Positions 18,191 to 25,690 of a stretch of DNA of 64,000 bases are shown here, piece by piece; the stretch's first letter is position 1, and each line of letters starts with the position of its first letter. Source of the DNA: Lentzea cavernae. GTDB taxonomy: Bacteria > Actinomycetota > Actinomycetes > Mycobacteriales > Pseudonocardiaceae. Below the pieces are notes generated by a model that saw only the letters and a program-made list of their open reading frames with translations, did not search any database and was not told the origin of the DNA. The translations under genes and the position numbers were made by a program. The stretch lies in assembly GCF_014653695.1 (NCBI RefSeq), contig NZ_BNAR01000003.1:639528-703527 (forward strand), written 5' to 3'.

Positions 18191-21100
18191 TTGAGCACGC
18201 TGCAGTTCAAGCGAACGGCACGCCTTGCTGCTCCCCGGCCTCCTGGCGGTGAGGTCCACCTCGAACCGCCACCCGAGGTCCCCCGGATCATCCCCGGCAA
18301 CATCATGATGAAGGCGATGCCCGTCGTCATGATCGTCGCGTCCGTCGGCATGATGGGCATGATGCTCGTCTTCATGCCGCGGCAGCCCGCGGCGATGATC
18401 ATGCCGGGCATGATGATGATCTCGACCATCGGCATGATGGCGAGCGGCATGGGCTCGGGCAAGGGCCAGAAGAAAGCCGAGATGAACGAGGACCGCAAGG
18501 ACTACCTGCGGTACCTCGGCCAGATGCGCGACCGCGCCCGCGAGGCGGCCGACGAGCAGCGCGCCGAGCGCGAGTGGGTGCACCCGGACCCGCAGATGCT
18601 GTGGTCGCTCGCCACCACCCGCCGCATGTGGGAACGCCGCCAGAACGACCCGGACTTCTGCCACCTGCGCGCGGGACGGGGCTCGCAGCGCCTCGCGACT
18701 CGTTTGGTGCCACCGCAGACCGGTCCCGTCGAGGAGCTCGAGCCGATCGCGACGCTGGCGCTGCGCCGTTTCGTGCGCGCCCACTCGCTCGTGCCCGACC
18801 TCCCGATCTCCATCGCGCTGCGCGGGTTCGCCGCGGTCGGCCTGCTCGGCGAGATCGAGGACCGCCGCGACCTCGCGCGCGCCCTCATCGCCCAGCTCGT
18901 CACCTTCCACGCCCCGGACGACCTGCTGATCGCGATCGTCAGCGCGGGCCGCACCAAGCAGCTGTGGGAGTGGGCGAAGTGGCTGCCGCACGCGCAGCAC
19001 CCCACCGACATCGACGGCATCGGCCAGCGCCGCATGATGGCGAACTCGCTCGCCGAGATCGAGGCGATGCTGGACGAGAACCTGCGCGACCGCCAGCGGT
19101 TCACCCGCAACGCCCCGCCGCCGCCCGACCAGCCGCACATCGTGATCGTCATCGACGACGGCGACATCAGCCGCGAAGAGATGATCATCCTCGAGGAGGG
19201 TCTGGTCGGCGTCACGCTGCTGGACCTGTCCGAGTGCCTGGGCAACCTGACGGCACGGCGCGGTCTGCGCCTGGTCGTCGAGAACAACCAGCTGGGCGCC
19301 CGTTCCGCGACCGGTGTCGAGTGGTTCGGCGGACCGGACCGGCTGTCCATCGTGGAGTCCGAGGCCCTGGCCCGCAGGCTCTCGCCCTACCGCATGGGCG
19401 CGGCCGGCGAGGCCGGTGGCGACACGGGCGAGGACCCGTTGGCGATGAGCAACAACCCGCCGATCCTCGAGTTCATGGGCATCCCCGGCGACCCGATCAC
19501 GTTCGACGTGCAGCAGGCGTGGCGGCCCCGGCCCAAGCGCGACCGCTACCGCATCCCGTTCGGCATCGGCGAGCACGGCCAGGCCGTGGAGCTCGACATC
19601 AAGGAAGCGGCCGAGGACGGCATGGGCCCGCACGGCCTGTGCATCGGCGCGACCGGTTCCGGCAAGTCCGAGTTCCTCCGCACCCTGGTGCTGGGCCTGC
19701 TGGCCTCGCACTCCTCGACGGCGCTCAACATGATCCTCGTCGACTTCAAGGGTGGTGCGACGTTCCTCGGTCTGGACAAGGCGCCGCACGTCGCCGCGAC
19801 GATCACCAACCTCGCCGGCGACCTCAGCCTCGTCGACCGCATGAAGGACGCCATCGAGGGCGAGGTGTCCCGGCGCCAGGAGGTCCTGGCGAAGGGCAAC
19901 TACAAGAACGTCTGGGACTACGAGAAGGCCCGTGAGAACGGCGCCCAGCTCGACCCGCTGCCCGCGCTCTTCATCTGCATCGACGAGTTCTCCGAGATGC
20001 TGACGGCGAAGCCGGACTTCATCGACATCTTCCTCCAGATCGGTCGTGTCGGCCGGTCGCTGCAGATGCACATGCTCCTCGCGTCGCAGCGACTGGAGGA
20101 GGGCAAGCTGCGCGGTCTCGACACGTTCCTCTCGTACCGGATCGGTCTGAAGACCTTCAACGCGGCGGAGTCGCGCGCGGCGATCGGTGTGCCGGACGCC
20201 TACGAGCTGCCGCCGATCCCGGGCTCGGGTTACCTGAGCGTGCAGGGCATGCCGCTGACCAGGTTCAAGGCGCTCTACGTCTCGGGCACCTACCGCCCGG
20301 CGGGCATGCAGTCCGCCGGCGAGTCGGTGGCCGTGCGCAGCGACAAGCGCCCGCGGTTCTTCGTGCCGGACTTCATCGAGATCCCGAAGGAGCCGGAGCG
20401 CCCGGCCGAGCCCGTGAAGGTGGCGGCGCCGGTCAAGGAGGACGCGAACGAGCCGACGCAGCTCGAGCTCATCGTCGACCGCCTCGTCGGCCAGGGCCCG
20501 CCCGCGCACGAGGTGTGGCTGCCGCCGCTGGCCGAGCCGCCCACGATGGACACGATGCTGCCGCCGCTCGACGTGACGCCGGACCGCGGTCTCACGTCGC
20601 CGGGCTACCCGGCCAACAGCACGCTGCAGATCCCCGTCGGCGTGGTCGACAAGCCGTTCGAGCAGCGCCGCGACCTGCTGTGGGCCGACTTCTCCGGTGC
20701 GGCCGGCCACGGCGCGGTCGTCGGCGGCCCGCAGGCCGGTAAGTCGATGATGCTCAGGACGATCATCGCGTCGATGGCGCTCACGCACACGCCGGAGGAG
20801 GTGCAGTTCTACTGCATCGACCTCGGTGGTGGTTCGCTCGCCGCGATGGAGGACCTCCCGCACGTCGGTGGGTTCGCCGGTCGTCTCGACGTCGACAAGG
20901 TCCGCCGCATGGTGGCCGAGCTGCAGACGCTGATCGCGGAACGCGAGCTCCGCTGGCGCGACCAGCGCATCGAGCTGGCCGAGTTCCGCAACCGCAAGCG
21001 TCGCGGTGAGATCAAGGACGACGCCTTCGGCGACGCGTTCCTGATCGTCGACGGCTGGATGAACTTCCGCCAGGAGTTCGAGATGGTCGAGCCGCAGATC

Positions 21101-22216
21101 CAGGCGCTCGCCGCGCAGGGTCTGTCCTACGGCGTGCACGTGATCGTCGGTGCCAGCCGGTGGGCGGAGATCCGGCCCGCCATGAAGGACCTCCTCGGCA
21201 CGCGCTTCGAGCTCCGCCTCGGTGACCCGAGCGAGTCCGAGGTCGACCGCAAGGTCGCGGTCAACGTGCCGCCCGGCAGGCCCGGTCGCGGCATCACGAT
21301 CGACGGTGCGACGGGCCGCAAGCTGCACTACCTCGTCGGCCTGCCGCGCATCGACACCTCGCAGGACCCGAGCACGGTGACGGCGGGTGTCGCGGACCTC
21401 GCGGCGAAGCTCAACCAGTCCTGGCAGGGCCCGCACGCCCCGCAGGTCCGGATGCTGCCCGACCTGCTCGACCACGGGCAGTTCATGGCGCACGTCCAGC
21501 AGACGAACCCCCACCGCGGCCGCCTGGTCCCGGTCGGCGTCAACGAGGACGAGCTCGCTCCGGTCTACATGGACTTCGACGCGGAACCGCACTTCGTCGC
21601 GCTGGCGGACGGGGAGTCGGGCAAGACGAACATCCTGCGCACGATCGTCCGCGGCATCATGCAGAGCTACACCTCGTCCGAGGCGTTGATCCTGCTCGCG
21701 GACTACCGCCGCACGATGCTCGGCTTCATCGACACCGACCACCTGCTCAGCTACGCGGTCTCGGGCCCGCAGTTCACGCAGAACGTCCAGGAGATCCGCG
21801 GCTCGCTCGCCGGCCGCATGCCCGGCCCGGACGTCACGCAGGAACAGCTCAAGAACCGCTCCTGGTGGAAGGGCCCTGAGGTCTTCGTCGTCGTCGACGA
21901 CTACGACCTGGTCGCTCCCCAGGGCGGTGCGAACCCGATGCAGCCGCTGGCCGAGTTCATCCCGCAGGCGAAGGACGTCGGTCTGCACGTGGTCGTCGTC
22001 CGCCGCATGGGTGGTGCGTCCCGCGCGATGTACGACCCGATCATCGGCAAGCTGAAGGAGATCTCGGCGCCGATCTTCGTCGGTTCCGGCTCGAAGGAGG
22101 AGGGCAACATCGTCGGCAACCTCAAGCCGTCGCCGCAGCCTCCCGGCCGGGGCACGCTCGTGACCCGCAAGCACGGTCAGCAGCGCATGCAGTTCGCCTG
22201 GATCACGCCCGACTAG
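18191..22216 (+). CDS. eccC: Type VII secretion ATPase EccC (single chain)
   Basis: The motor of the ESX system: an FtsK/SpoIIIE-type ATPase that binds substrate signals and powers export. In this 1341-residue chain EccCa and EccCb are fused. Two membrane helices lie near residues 35-85 (VVMIVASVGMMGMMLVFM, then a second Met-rich helix). Three ATPase domains follow, with Walker A loops GATGSGKS (486-493), GGPQAGKS (from 845) and GESGKT (1141-1146). The acidic Walker B regions CIDEF, LIVDGW and VVVDDYD are visible. The start is TTG, with aagagg upstream and the sequence STLQFKRTARLAAP matching EccC beginnings; a GTG 16 codons earlier lacks a ribosome-binding site. Confidence 0.96.
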   Translation: MSTLQFKRTARLAAPRPPGGEVHLEPPPEVPRIIPGNIMMKAMPVVMIVASVGMMGMMLVFMPRQPAAMIMPGMMMISTIGMMASGMGSGKGQKKAEMNEDRKDYLRYLGQMRDRAREAADEQRAEREWVHPDPQMLWSLATTRRMWERRQNDPDFCHLRAGRGSQRLATRLVPPQTGPVEELEPIATLALRRFVRAHSLVPDLPISIALRGFAAVGLLGEIEDRRDLARALIAQLVTFHAPDDLLIAIVSAGRTKQLWEWAKWLPHAQHPTDIDGIGQRRMMANSLAEIEAMLDENLRDRQRFTRNAPPPPDQPHIVIVIDDGDISREEMIILEEGLVGVTLLDLSECLGNLTARRGLRLVVENNQLGARSATGVEWFGGPDRLSIVESEALARRLSPYRMGAAGEAGGDTGEDPLAMSNNPPILEFMGIPGDPITFDVQQAWRPRPKRDRYRIPFGIGEHGQAVELDIKEAAEDGMGPHGLCIGATGSGKSEFLRTLVLGLLASHSSTALNMILVDFKGGATFLGLDKAPHVAATITNLAGDLSLVDRMKDAIEGEVSRRQEVLAKGNYKNVWDYEKARENGAQLDPLPALFICIDEFSEMLTAKPDFIDIFLQIGRVGRSLQMHMLLASQRLEEGKLRGLDTFLSYRIGLKTFNAAESRAAIGVPDAYELPPIPGSGYLSVQGMPLTRFKALYVSGTYRPAGMQSAGESVAVRSDKRPRFFVPDFIEIPKEPERPAEPVKVAAPVKEDANEPTQLELIVDRLVGQGPPAHEVWLPPLAEPPTMDTMLPPLDVTPDRGLTSPGYPANSTLQIPVGVVDKPFEQRRDLLWADFSGAAGHGAVVGGPQAGKSMMLRTIIASMALTHTPEEVQFYCIDLGGGSLAAMEDLPHVGGFAGRLDVDKVRRMVAELQTLIAERELRWRDQRIELAEFRNRKRRGEIKDDAFGDAFLIVDGWMNFRQEFEMVEPQIQALAAQGLSYGVHVIVGASRWAEIRPAMKDLLGTRFELRLGDPSESEVDRKVAVNVPPGRPGRGITIDGATGRKLHYLVGLPRIDTSQDPSTVTAGVADLAAKLNQSWQGPHAPQVRMLPDLLDHGQFMAHVQQTNPHRGRLVPVGVNEDELAPVYMDFDAEPHFVALADGESGKTNILRTIVRGIMQSYTSSEALILLADYRRTMLGFIDTDHLLSYAVSGPQFTQNVQEIRGSLAGRMPGPDVTQEQLKNRSWWKGPEVFVVVDDYDLVAPQGGANPMQPLAEFIPQAKDVGLHVVVVRRMGGASRAMYDPIIGKLKEISAPIFVGSGSKEEGNIVGNLKPSPQPPGRGTLVTRKHGQQRMQFAWITPD

Positions 22217-22238
22217 GAGCGCGGTCCGGAAACGTCTT

Positions 22239-22275
22239 CGTGGGTGGTCCCGCCAGTGCGGCGGGGCCACCCACG
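22239..22275 (+). terminator. Terminator after eccC
   Basis: A long stem, cgtgggtgg-t-cccgcc paired with ggcggg-g-ccacccacg (one T-G pair), around a 5-base loop, 22 bases after the eccC stop. It separates the secretion genes from the SARP region. Confidence 0.75.
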
Positions 22276-22308
22276 AGTCGTTCACGGGCTTTGCCGCGCA
22301 ACGGAAAA

Positions 22309-22367
22309 GACCCGCAGCCGAAGCTGCGGGCCATGACCGGACGGCAGGGGACCGTCCGGTTCCCCCC
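22309..22367. repeat. Double-hairpin repeat, copy 1
   Basis: A 59-base unit made of two consecutive hairpins: cccgcagc/gctgcggg with a cgaa loop, then accggacgg/ccgtccggt with a 7-base loop, and a C-run after it. A near-identical unit lies at 22540-22597. Changes between copies in the first stem are compensatory (gc versus ggc pairs), so structure rather than sequence seems to be kept. Confidence 0.75.
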
Positions 22368-22422
22368 AGCACCGCCGCGGTCAAGAGGGAGGCGACCGCG
22401 CCGGCTTCCGAGTCCGCTCCTC

Positions 22423-22447
22423 CGAGTCACCCCCCAGGTCTGACTCG
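22423..22447. other. C6AGG-loop hairpin, copy 1
   Basis: Stem cgagtca/tgactcg around the loop ccccccaggtc. This is the first of four hairpins in the SARP region with unrelated stems but the same loop beginning ccccccagg (others at 22656, 22746 and 25552). Conserved loop with freely varying stems is the pattern of a structured RNA or DNA recognition site. Confidence 0.6.
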
Positions 22448-22480
22448 TCGAATCGGCTGGTCAGGACTATGCCTGACGCC

Positions 22481-22508
22481 GCTCACGCATCGCTCACGTC
22501 TTGATGAC
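22481..22508 (+). promoter_or_regulatory. SARP-type operator A: three repeats, 11-bp period
   Basis: GCTCAC (22481), GCTCAC (22492) and GATGAC (22503) are spaced exactly 11 bases apart. SARP activators are known to bind direct repeats of about 6-7 bases with 11-bp spacing, one per helical turn. This copy has no obvious -10 box or adjacent gene start, so it may be the remnant of a duplicated promoter. See also 22813 and 25621. Confidence 0.55.
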
Positions 22509-22539
22509 GCCGTGTCGCCGCGCGCTCACGGAGGAAGGA

Positions 22540-22597
22540 GACCCGCGGCCGGAGCCGCGGGCCTCCACCGGACGGCAGGGGACCGTCCGGTTCCCCC
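22540..22597. repeat. Double-hairpin repeat, copy 2
   Basis: Stems cccgcggc/gccgcggg (loop cgga) and accggacgg/ccgtccggt (loop cagggga), then a C-run; the same architecture as copy 1 at 22309-22367. Short open frames run through it but its strong symmetry explains the conservation better than coding does. Confidence 0.75.
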
Positions 22598-22655
22598 TCG
22601 AGCCGGATCTCCGCCCGGACCGCACCACTGGGGAGGGGCGGCCCTGGTGAGCCCG

Positions 22656-22696
22656 GCGATCGTGACGTCCCCCCAGGACATCGATGTCACGATCGC
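22656..22696. other. C6AGG-loop hairpin, copy 2
   Basis: A perfect 11-bp stem (gcgatcgtgac/gtcacgatcgc) around a 19-base loop containing ccccccagga. Unlike copies 1, 3 and 4 it is not followed directly by a GCTCAC-type repeat block. Confidence 0.6.
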
Positions 22697-22745
22697 CGCA
22701 CCGGCTGAGGACCACGGTGCCCGCAGGACTTCCGGGCAACGGATG

Positions 22746-22790
22746 AGCGGTGCTGGTGGCCCCCCAGGAACCTTTGCCACCAGCACCGCT
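22746..22790. other. C6AGG-loop hairpin, copy 3
   Basis: A perfect 14-bp stem (agcggtgctggtgg and its complement) around a loop starting ccccccaggaacc. It ends 22 bases before SARP operator B, just upstream of the first SARP gene. Confidence 0.65.
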
Positions 22791-22812
22791 GAGGAACACT
22801 CTGCCCGGCGCC

Positions 22813-22854
22813 GCTCACACTTCGCTCACACCGCGATCACGCACCGTCTAGGCT
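22813..22854 (+). promoter_or_regulatory. SARP-type operator B and promoter of first SARP gene
   Basis: GCTCAC (22813), GCTCAC (22824) and GATCAC (22835) repeat with an 11-bp period. Eight bases after the last repeat lies TAGGCT (22849-22854), a plausible -10 box. Repeats placed about 8 bases before the -10 and replacing a -35 box are the classical layout of SARP-activated promoters. The TTG start with ggggga follows at 22878, giving a short leader. Suggests autoregulation or cross-regulation by the two SARPs. Confidence 0.65.
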
Positions 22855-22877
22855 GGCTGCGGAACCTGGGGGGACCA

Positions 22878-25508
22878 TTGCGAGCCGAGTACCGCGTGCT
22901 GGGGCCGTTGGAGGTGCTGCTCGACGGCGAACCGGTCCCCGTCCCGGGCGGCCGGTGCCACGTCCTGCTGGCGACGTTGTTGCTGCGGCCCAACCGGTTG
23001 GTTCCCGTCGACGAGCTGGTCGACCACGTGTGGGACGGTGATCCGCCGACGGCCGACCGCGCCCACAAGACGTTGCAGATGGTCGTTCGGCGGTTGCGGG
23101 TCGCGCTGGGCGAGGCGGACTGCGTGCGCACCCTGCCCGGCGGCTACCAGGCGGTGGTCGACCCCGAACAGCTCGACCTGCTGCGGTTCCGGTCGCTGGC
23201 CGCCTCCGGTGACTTCGGTGCCGCGTCGGCGTTGTGGCGCGGGCCCGTCCTCGGCAACGTGCCGTCGGAGCGCCTGCACCGCGACGACGTGCCGCGGCTG
23301 GCCGACGAGCGGCTCGCGGTGCTGGAGCGGCGCATCGACGCCGACCTCGGCCACGGGCTGTCCGGCGAGCTGGTGGCGGAGCTGCGGTCGCTGGTCTCCG
23401 AGCACCCGCTGCGGGAGTCGTTCTGGCGGCACCTGATGCTCGCGCTGTACCGGTCGGGGTGCCAGGCCGAGGCGTTGCGGGCGTACGAGGACGTCAGGGG
23501 GCACCTGGCCGACGAGCTCGGCGTCGACCCGTGTCCGGCGCTGCGGGAGCTGCACCAGCGGATCCTGCGCGCGGACGTCGCTCACGGCACGCGTCCGCAG
23601 GTGCCGCGCCAGCTGCCGGGGGCCGCGGGGAACTTCGTCGGCCGGCACGAGGAGCTCGGGCTGCTCGACGAGCCCGCCGGCGTCACGGTGGTGCACGGCG
23701 TCGGCGGCATCGGCAAGACGACCCTGGTGCTGCACTGGGCCCGCGCCGTCCGCGACGAGTTCCCGGACGGCGACCTCTACGTGAACCTGCGGGGGTTCGA
23801 CCCGGACGGTCAGCCGGTCGATCCCGCGACCGCCGCCGAGACGTTGCTCGTCGGGCTGGGCGTGGACGAGGTCCCGGCCGGAGCCGAGGCCCGGTTCGCG
23901 TTGCTGCGCACCACGCTTGCCGGTCGGCGGGTGCTGCTGGTCCTGGACAACGCCGCCGCGTCGCGCCAGGTGGTCCCGCTGCTGCCCGGCGCGCCCGGAG
24001 TGCGCGTCGTGGTCACGAGCCGCAACCAGCTCCGCTCGCTCGTCTCCCGGCACGGCGCGACGTCCATCGGCCTGCGGCAGCTGGGGTTCGAGCACGCGCG
24101 GTCCCTGCTCGCCGCCGTGCTCGGCGAGGACAGGCTCGACGCCGAACCGGAACCGGCGCGCCAGATCGTCCACCGGTGCGCGGGGCTGCCGCTGGCGCTG
24201 CGGGTCTTCGCCGAACGGGTGTCGCGCTTCCCGGACACGTCGCTGGCGGAGTTCGTCGCGGAACTGGAGAGCGCGCGGCTCGACGCGTTGAGCGACTTCG
24301 ACGACGTGGACGTGCGCGCGGTCTTCTCGTGGTCCTACCGCGCGCTGGACGAGGAGTCGGCGCGCATGTTCCGGCTGCTGTCCGTGCACCCCGGAGCCGA
24401 CTTCGACGTGAGCGCCGCCGCCGCGCTCGCGGGCCGGTCGGTCTCCGAGACGCACGTGCTGCTGGAACGCCTGGTCGCGGACGGCCTCGTGCAGACGCGG
24501 TGGCTCGGCCGGTACTGCCTGCACGACCTGCTGCGGGCCTATGCGGCTGAGCTGTGCGGGGACGACGAGGCCGCGGCCCTGCGGTTGACCGAGTGGTACG
24601 TCCACACGTTGGAGAACGCCACGGCGTCGCAGTGCGGCGAGCTCCGGATGCGCGCCGGTGAGGTGGTCTCCGGTGTGGTGCCGCAGGAGTTCTCCTCCAG
24701 CTCCGACGCGCTCTCGTGGCGGCGTCAGGAGTGGGACAACCTGAAGTCGCTCCTCTTCGCCGCTCTCGCGCGCGACTGGCAGCGGCCCGCCCGGTTGATC
24801 GCGGTGCACCTGCACGACTACGCCGTGGAGCAACCGGCGCGGCTGGCGGAGGCCGTCGAGGTGCTGGACGCCGTGGCGGGGTCCGGCCCGGCGCGCGAGC
24901 AGGTGGTGGTGCGGCTCGGGCTGGTGTCGCTGCACGAGCGGGCCGGCCGCCTGGACGACGCGCTGCCCGCGTGCGAGGAGGCGTTGCGGCTGGCCAGCGA
25001 GGCGGGCGAGGCGCACGCGGAGGCGGCGGCGTTGATCGCCATGTCCGGCCTGCACCGCGAGCTCGGCAGGGTGGACGAGGCGTTCTCCTGCGTCCTGCGC
25101 GGTCTCGAGATCGCGGCCGGGGTGGAGTCCCTGGAGTGCGCCGCCCACACCGCCCACGCGTTGCTGCTCCACGCTTCCGGCCGCGCCACCGAGGCACTCG
25201 CCGCCATCGCGTCCGCTGAGGAGCTGGCTGTGGACGTGCACCTCGAGCTCCAGGTGCGCGACCTCCGCGCCGCCGTGCTGGTCAGCCTCGGCCGCCACGC
25301 CGAGGCGGTGCCCGAACTCCAGTCACTGGTGAAGGCCGTGGAACGCCTCGGTGACGCCACCCGCACGGCGGATCTCCTCGAACGGCTGGGAACGGCCTTG
25401 CTGGAGCTGGATCGGCGTGATGAAGCCGCCGTCGCCCGGCAACGCGCCCTGCGCCTCCTGCGTGGTCCAGGACACGGGCGAGCGGACGTGGTGGCCGAGT
25501 TGGAGTAG
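22878..25508 (+). CDS. AfsR/SARP-family transcriptional activator 1
   Basis: An 876-residue activator of the large AfsR type. Order: OmpR-like winged helix (about 1-95, MRAEYRVLGPLEVLLDG and AHKTLQMVVRRLRVAL), bacterial transcriptional activation domain (about 96-245, ending ELGVDPCPALRELH), an NB-ARC/STAND ATPase (P-loop GVGGIGKT at 274-281, VLLVLDNA, CAGLPLALRVF), then helical TPR-like repeats to the end. Such proteins switch on pathway genes, often specialised metabolism. I start at TTG 22878 because ggggga precedes it and upstream codons belong to the hairpin region. It is a close paralogue of the next gene, inserted between eccC and the Rv3446c-like gene. Confidence 0.92.
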   Translation: MRAEYRVLGPLEVLLDGEPVPVPGGRCHVLLATLLLRPNRLVPVDELVDHVWDGDPPTADRAHKTLQMVVRRLRVALGEADCVRTLPGGYQAVVDPEQLDLLRFRSLAASGDFGAASALWRGPVLGNVPSERLHRDDVPRLADERLAVLERRIDADLGHGLSGELVAELRSLVSEHPLRESFWRHLMLALYRSGCQAEALRAYEDVRGHLADELGVDPCPALRELHQRILRADVAHGTRPQVPRQLPGAAGNFVGRHEELGLLDEPAGVTVVHGVGGIGKTTLVLHWARAVRDEFPDGDLYVNLRGFDPDGQPVDPATAAETLLVGLGVDEVPAGAEARFALLRTTLAGRRVLLVLDNAAASRQVVPLLPGAPGVRVVVTSRNQLRSLVSRHGATSIGLRQLGFEHARSLLAAVLGEDRLDAEPEPARQIVHRCAGLPLALRVFAERVSRFPDTSLAEFVAELESARLDALSDFDDVDVRAVFSWSYRALDEESARMFRLLSVHPGADFDVSAAAALAGRSVSETHVLLERLVADGLVQTRWLGRYCLHDLLRAYAAELCGDDEAAALRLTEWYVHTLENATASQCGELRMRAGEVVSGVVPQEFSSSSDALSWRRQEWDNLKSLLFAALARDWQRPARLIAVHLHDYAVEQPARLAEAVEVLDAVAGSGPAREQVVVRLGLVSLHERAGRLDDALPACEEALRLASEAGEAHAEAAALIAMSGLHRELGRVDEAFSCVLRGLEIAAGVESLECAAHTAHALLLHASGRATEALAAIASAEELAVDVHLELQVRDLRAAVLVSLGRHAEAVPELQSLVKAVERLGDATRTADLLERLGTALLELDRRDEAAVARQRALRLLRGPGHGRADVVAELE

Positions 25509-25511
25509 CCG

Positions 25512-25550
25512 GGCGCCGCCGCGGTGCAAGAGGTGCACCGCGGCGGCGCC
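25512..25550 (+). terminator. Terminator after SARP 1
   Basis: A perfect 17-bp GC stem (ggcgccgccgcggtgca and its complement) with a 5-base loop, four bases after the stop. It isolates the two SARP genes, so the second needs its own promoter. Confidence 0.8.
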
Positions 25551-25551
25551 G

Positions 25552-25591
25552 GACGACAGCGGCCCCCCAGGCAGTTCCTGTCGCTGTCGTC
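25552..25591. other. C6AGG-loop hairpin, copy 4
   Basis: Stem gacgacagcg/cgctgtcgtc around a 20-base loop containing ccccccagg. It directly follows the SARP 1 terminator and precedes SARP operator C by 29 bases, the same order as copies 1 and 3. Confidence 0.65.
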
Positions 25592-25620
25592 CTCGGCTGG
25601 TGATGAGCATGCCGACACCC

Positions 25621-25648
25621 GCTCACACCCCGGTCACACGTCGATCCG
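25621..25648 (+). promoter_or_regulatory. SARP-type operator C upstream of second SARP gene
   Basis: GCTCAC (25621), GGTCAC (25632) and GATCCG (25643) with exactly 11-base spacing. The last repeat is degenerate and the -10 region eight bases on is poor, so this promoter would depend strongly on activator. A shared upstream word (cggctggt...atgcc) links it to operator A. Confidence 0.6.
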
Positions 25649-25690
25649 GCCGGGGGACGAGCAGGTGCGGGAAGTGGAGCTGGAGAGGTG

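Noticed and set aside
17996-22384. A 1462-codon open frame on the minus strand opposite eccC
   Set aside because: It is the antisense shadow of eccC. The predicted protein is an Arg/Asp/Val/Leu-rich string without domains, and the plus-strand product has three clear ATPase motifs.
22504-22650. A 48-codon ATG frame across the second double hairpin
   Set aside because: The frame is Arg/Pro-rich, has no supporting conservation apart from the palindromic part, and begins inside SARP operator A.
25621-25662. A -10 box for the second SARP gene at the canonical spacing
   Set aside because: The six bases eight positions after the last repeat (acgagc) do not resemble a -10 element, so only the operator is annotated.
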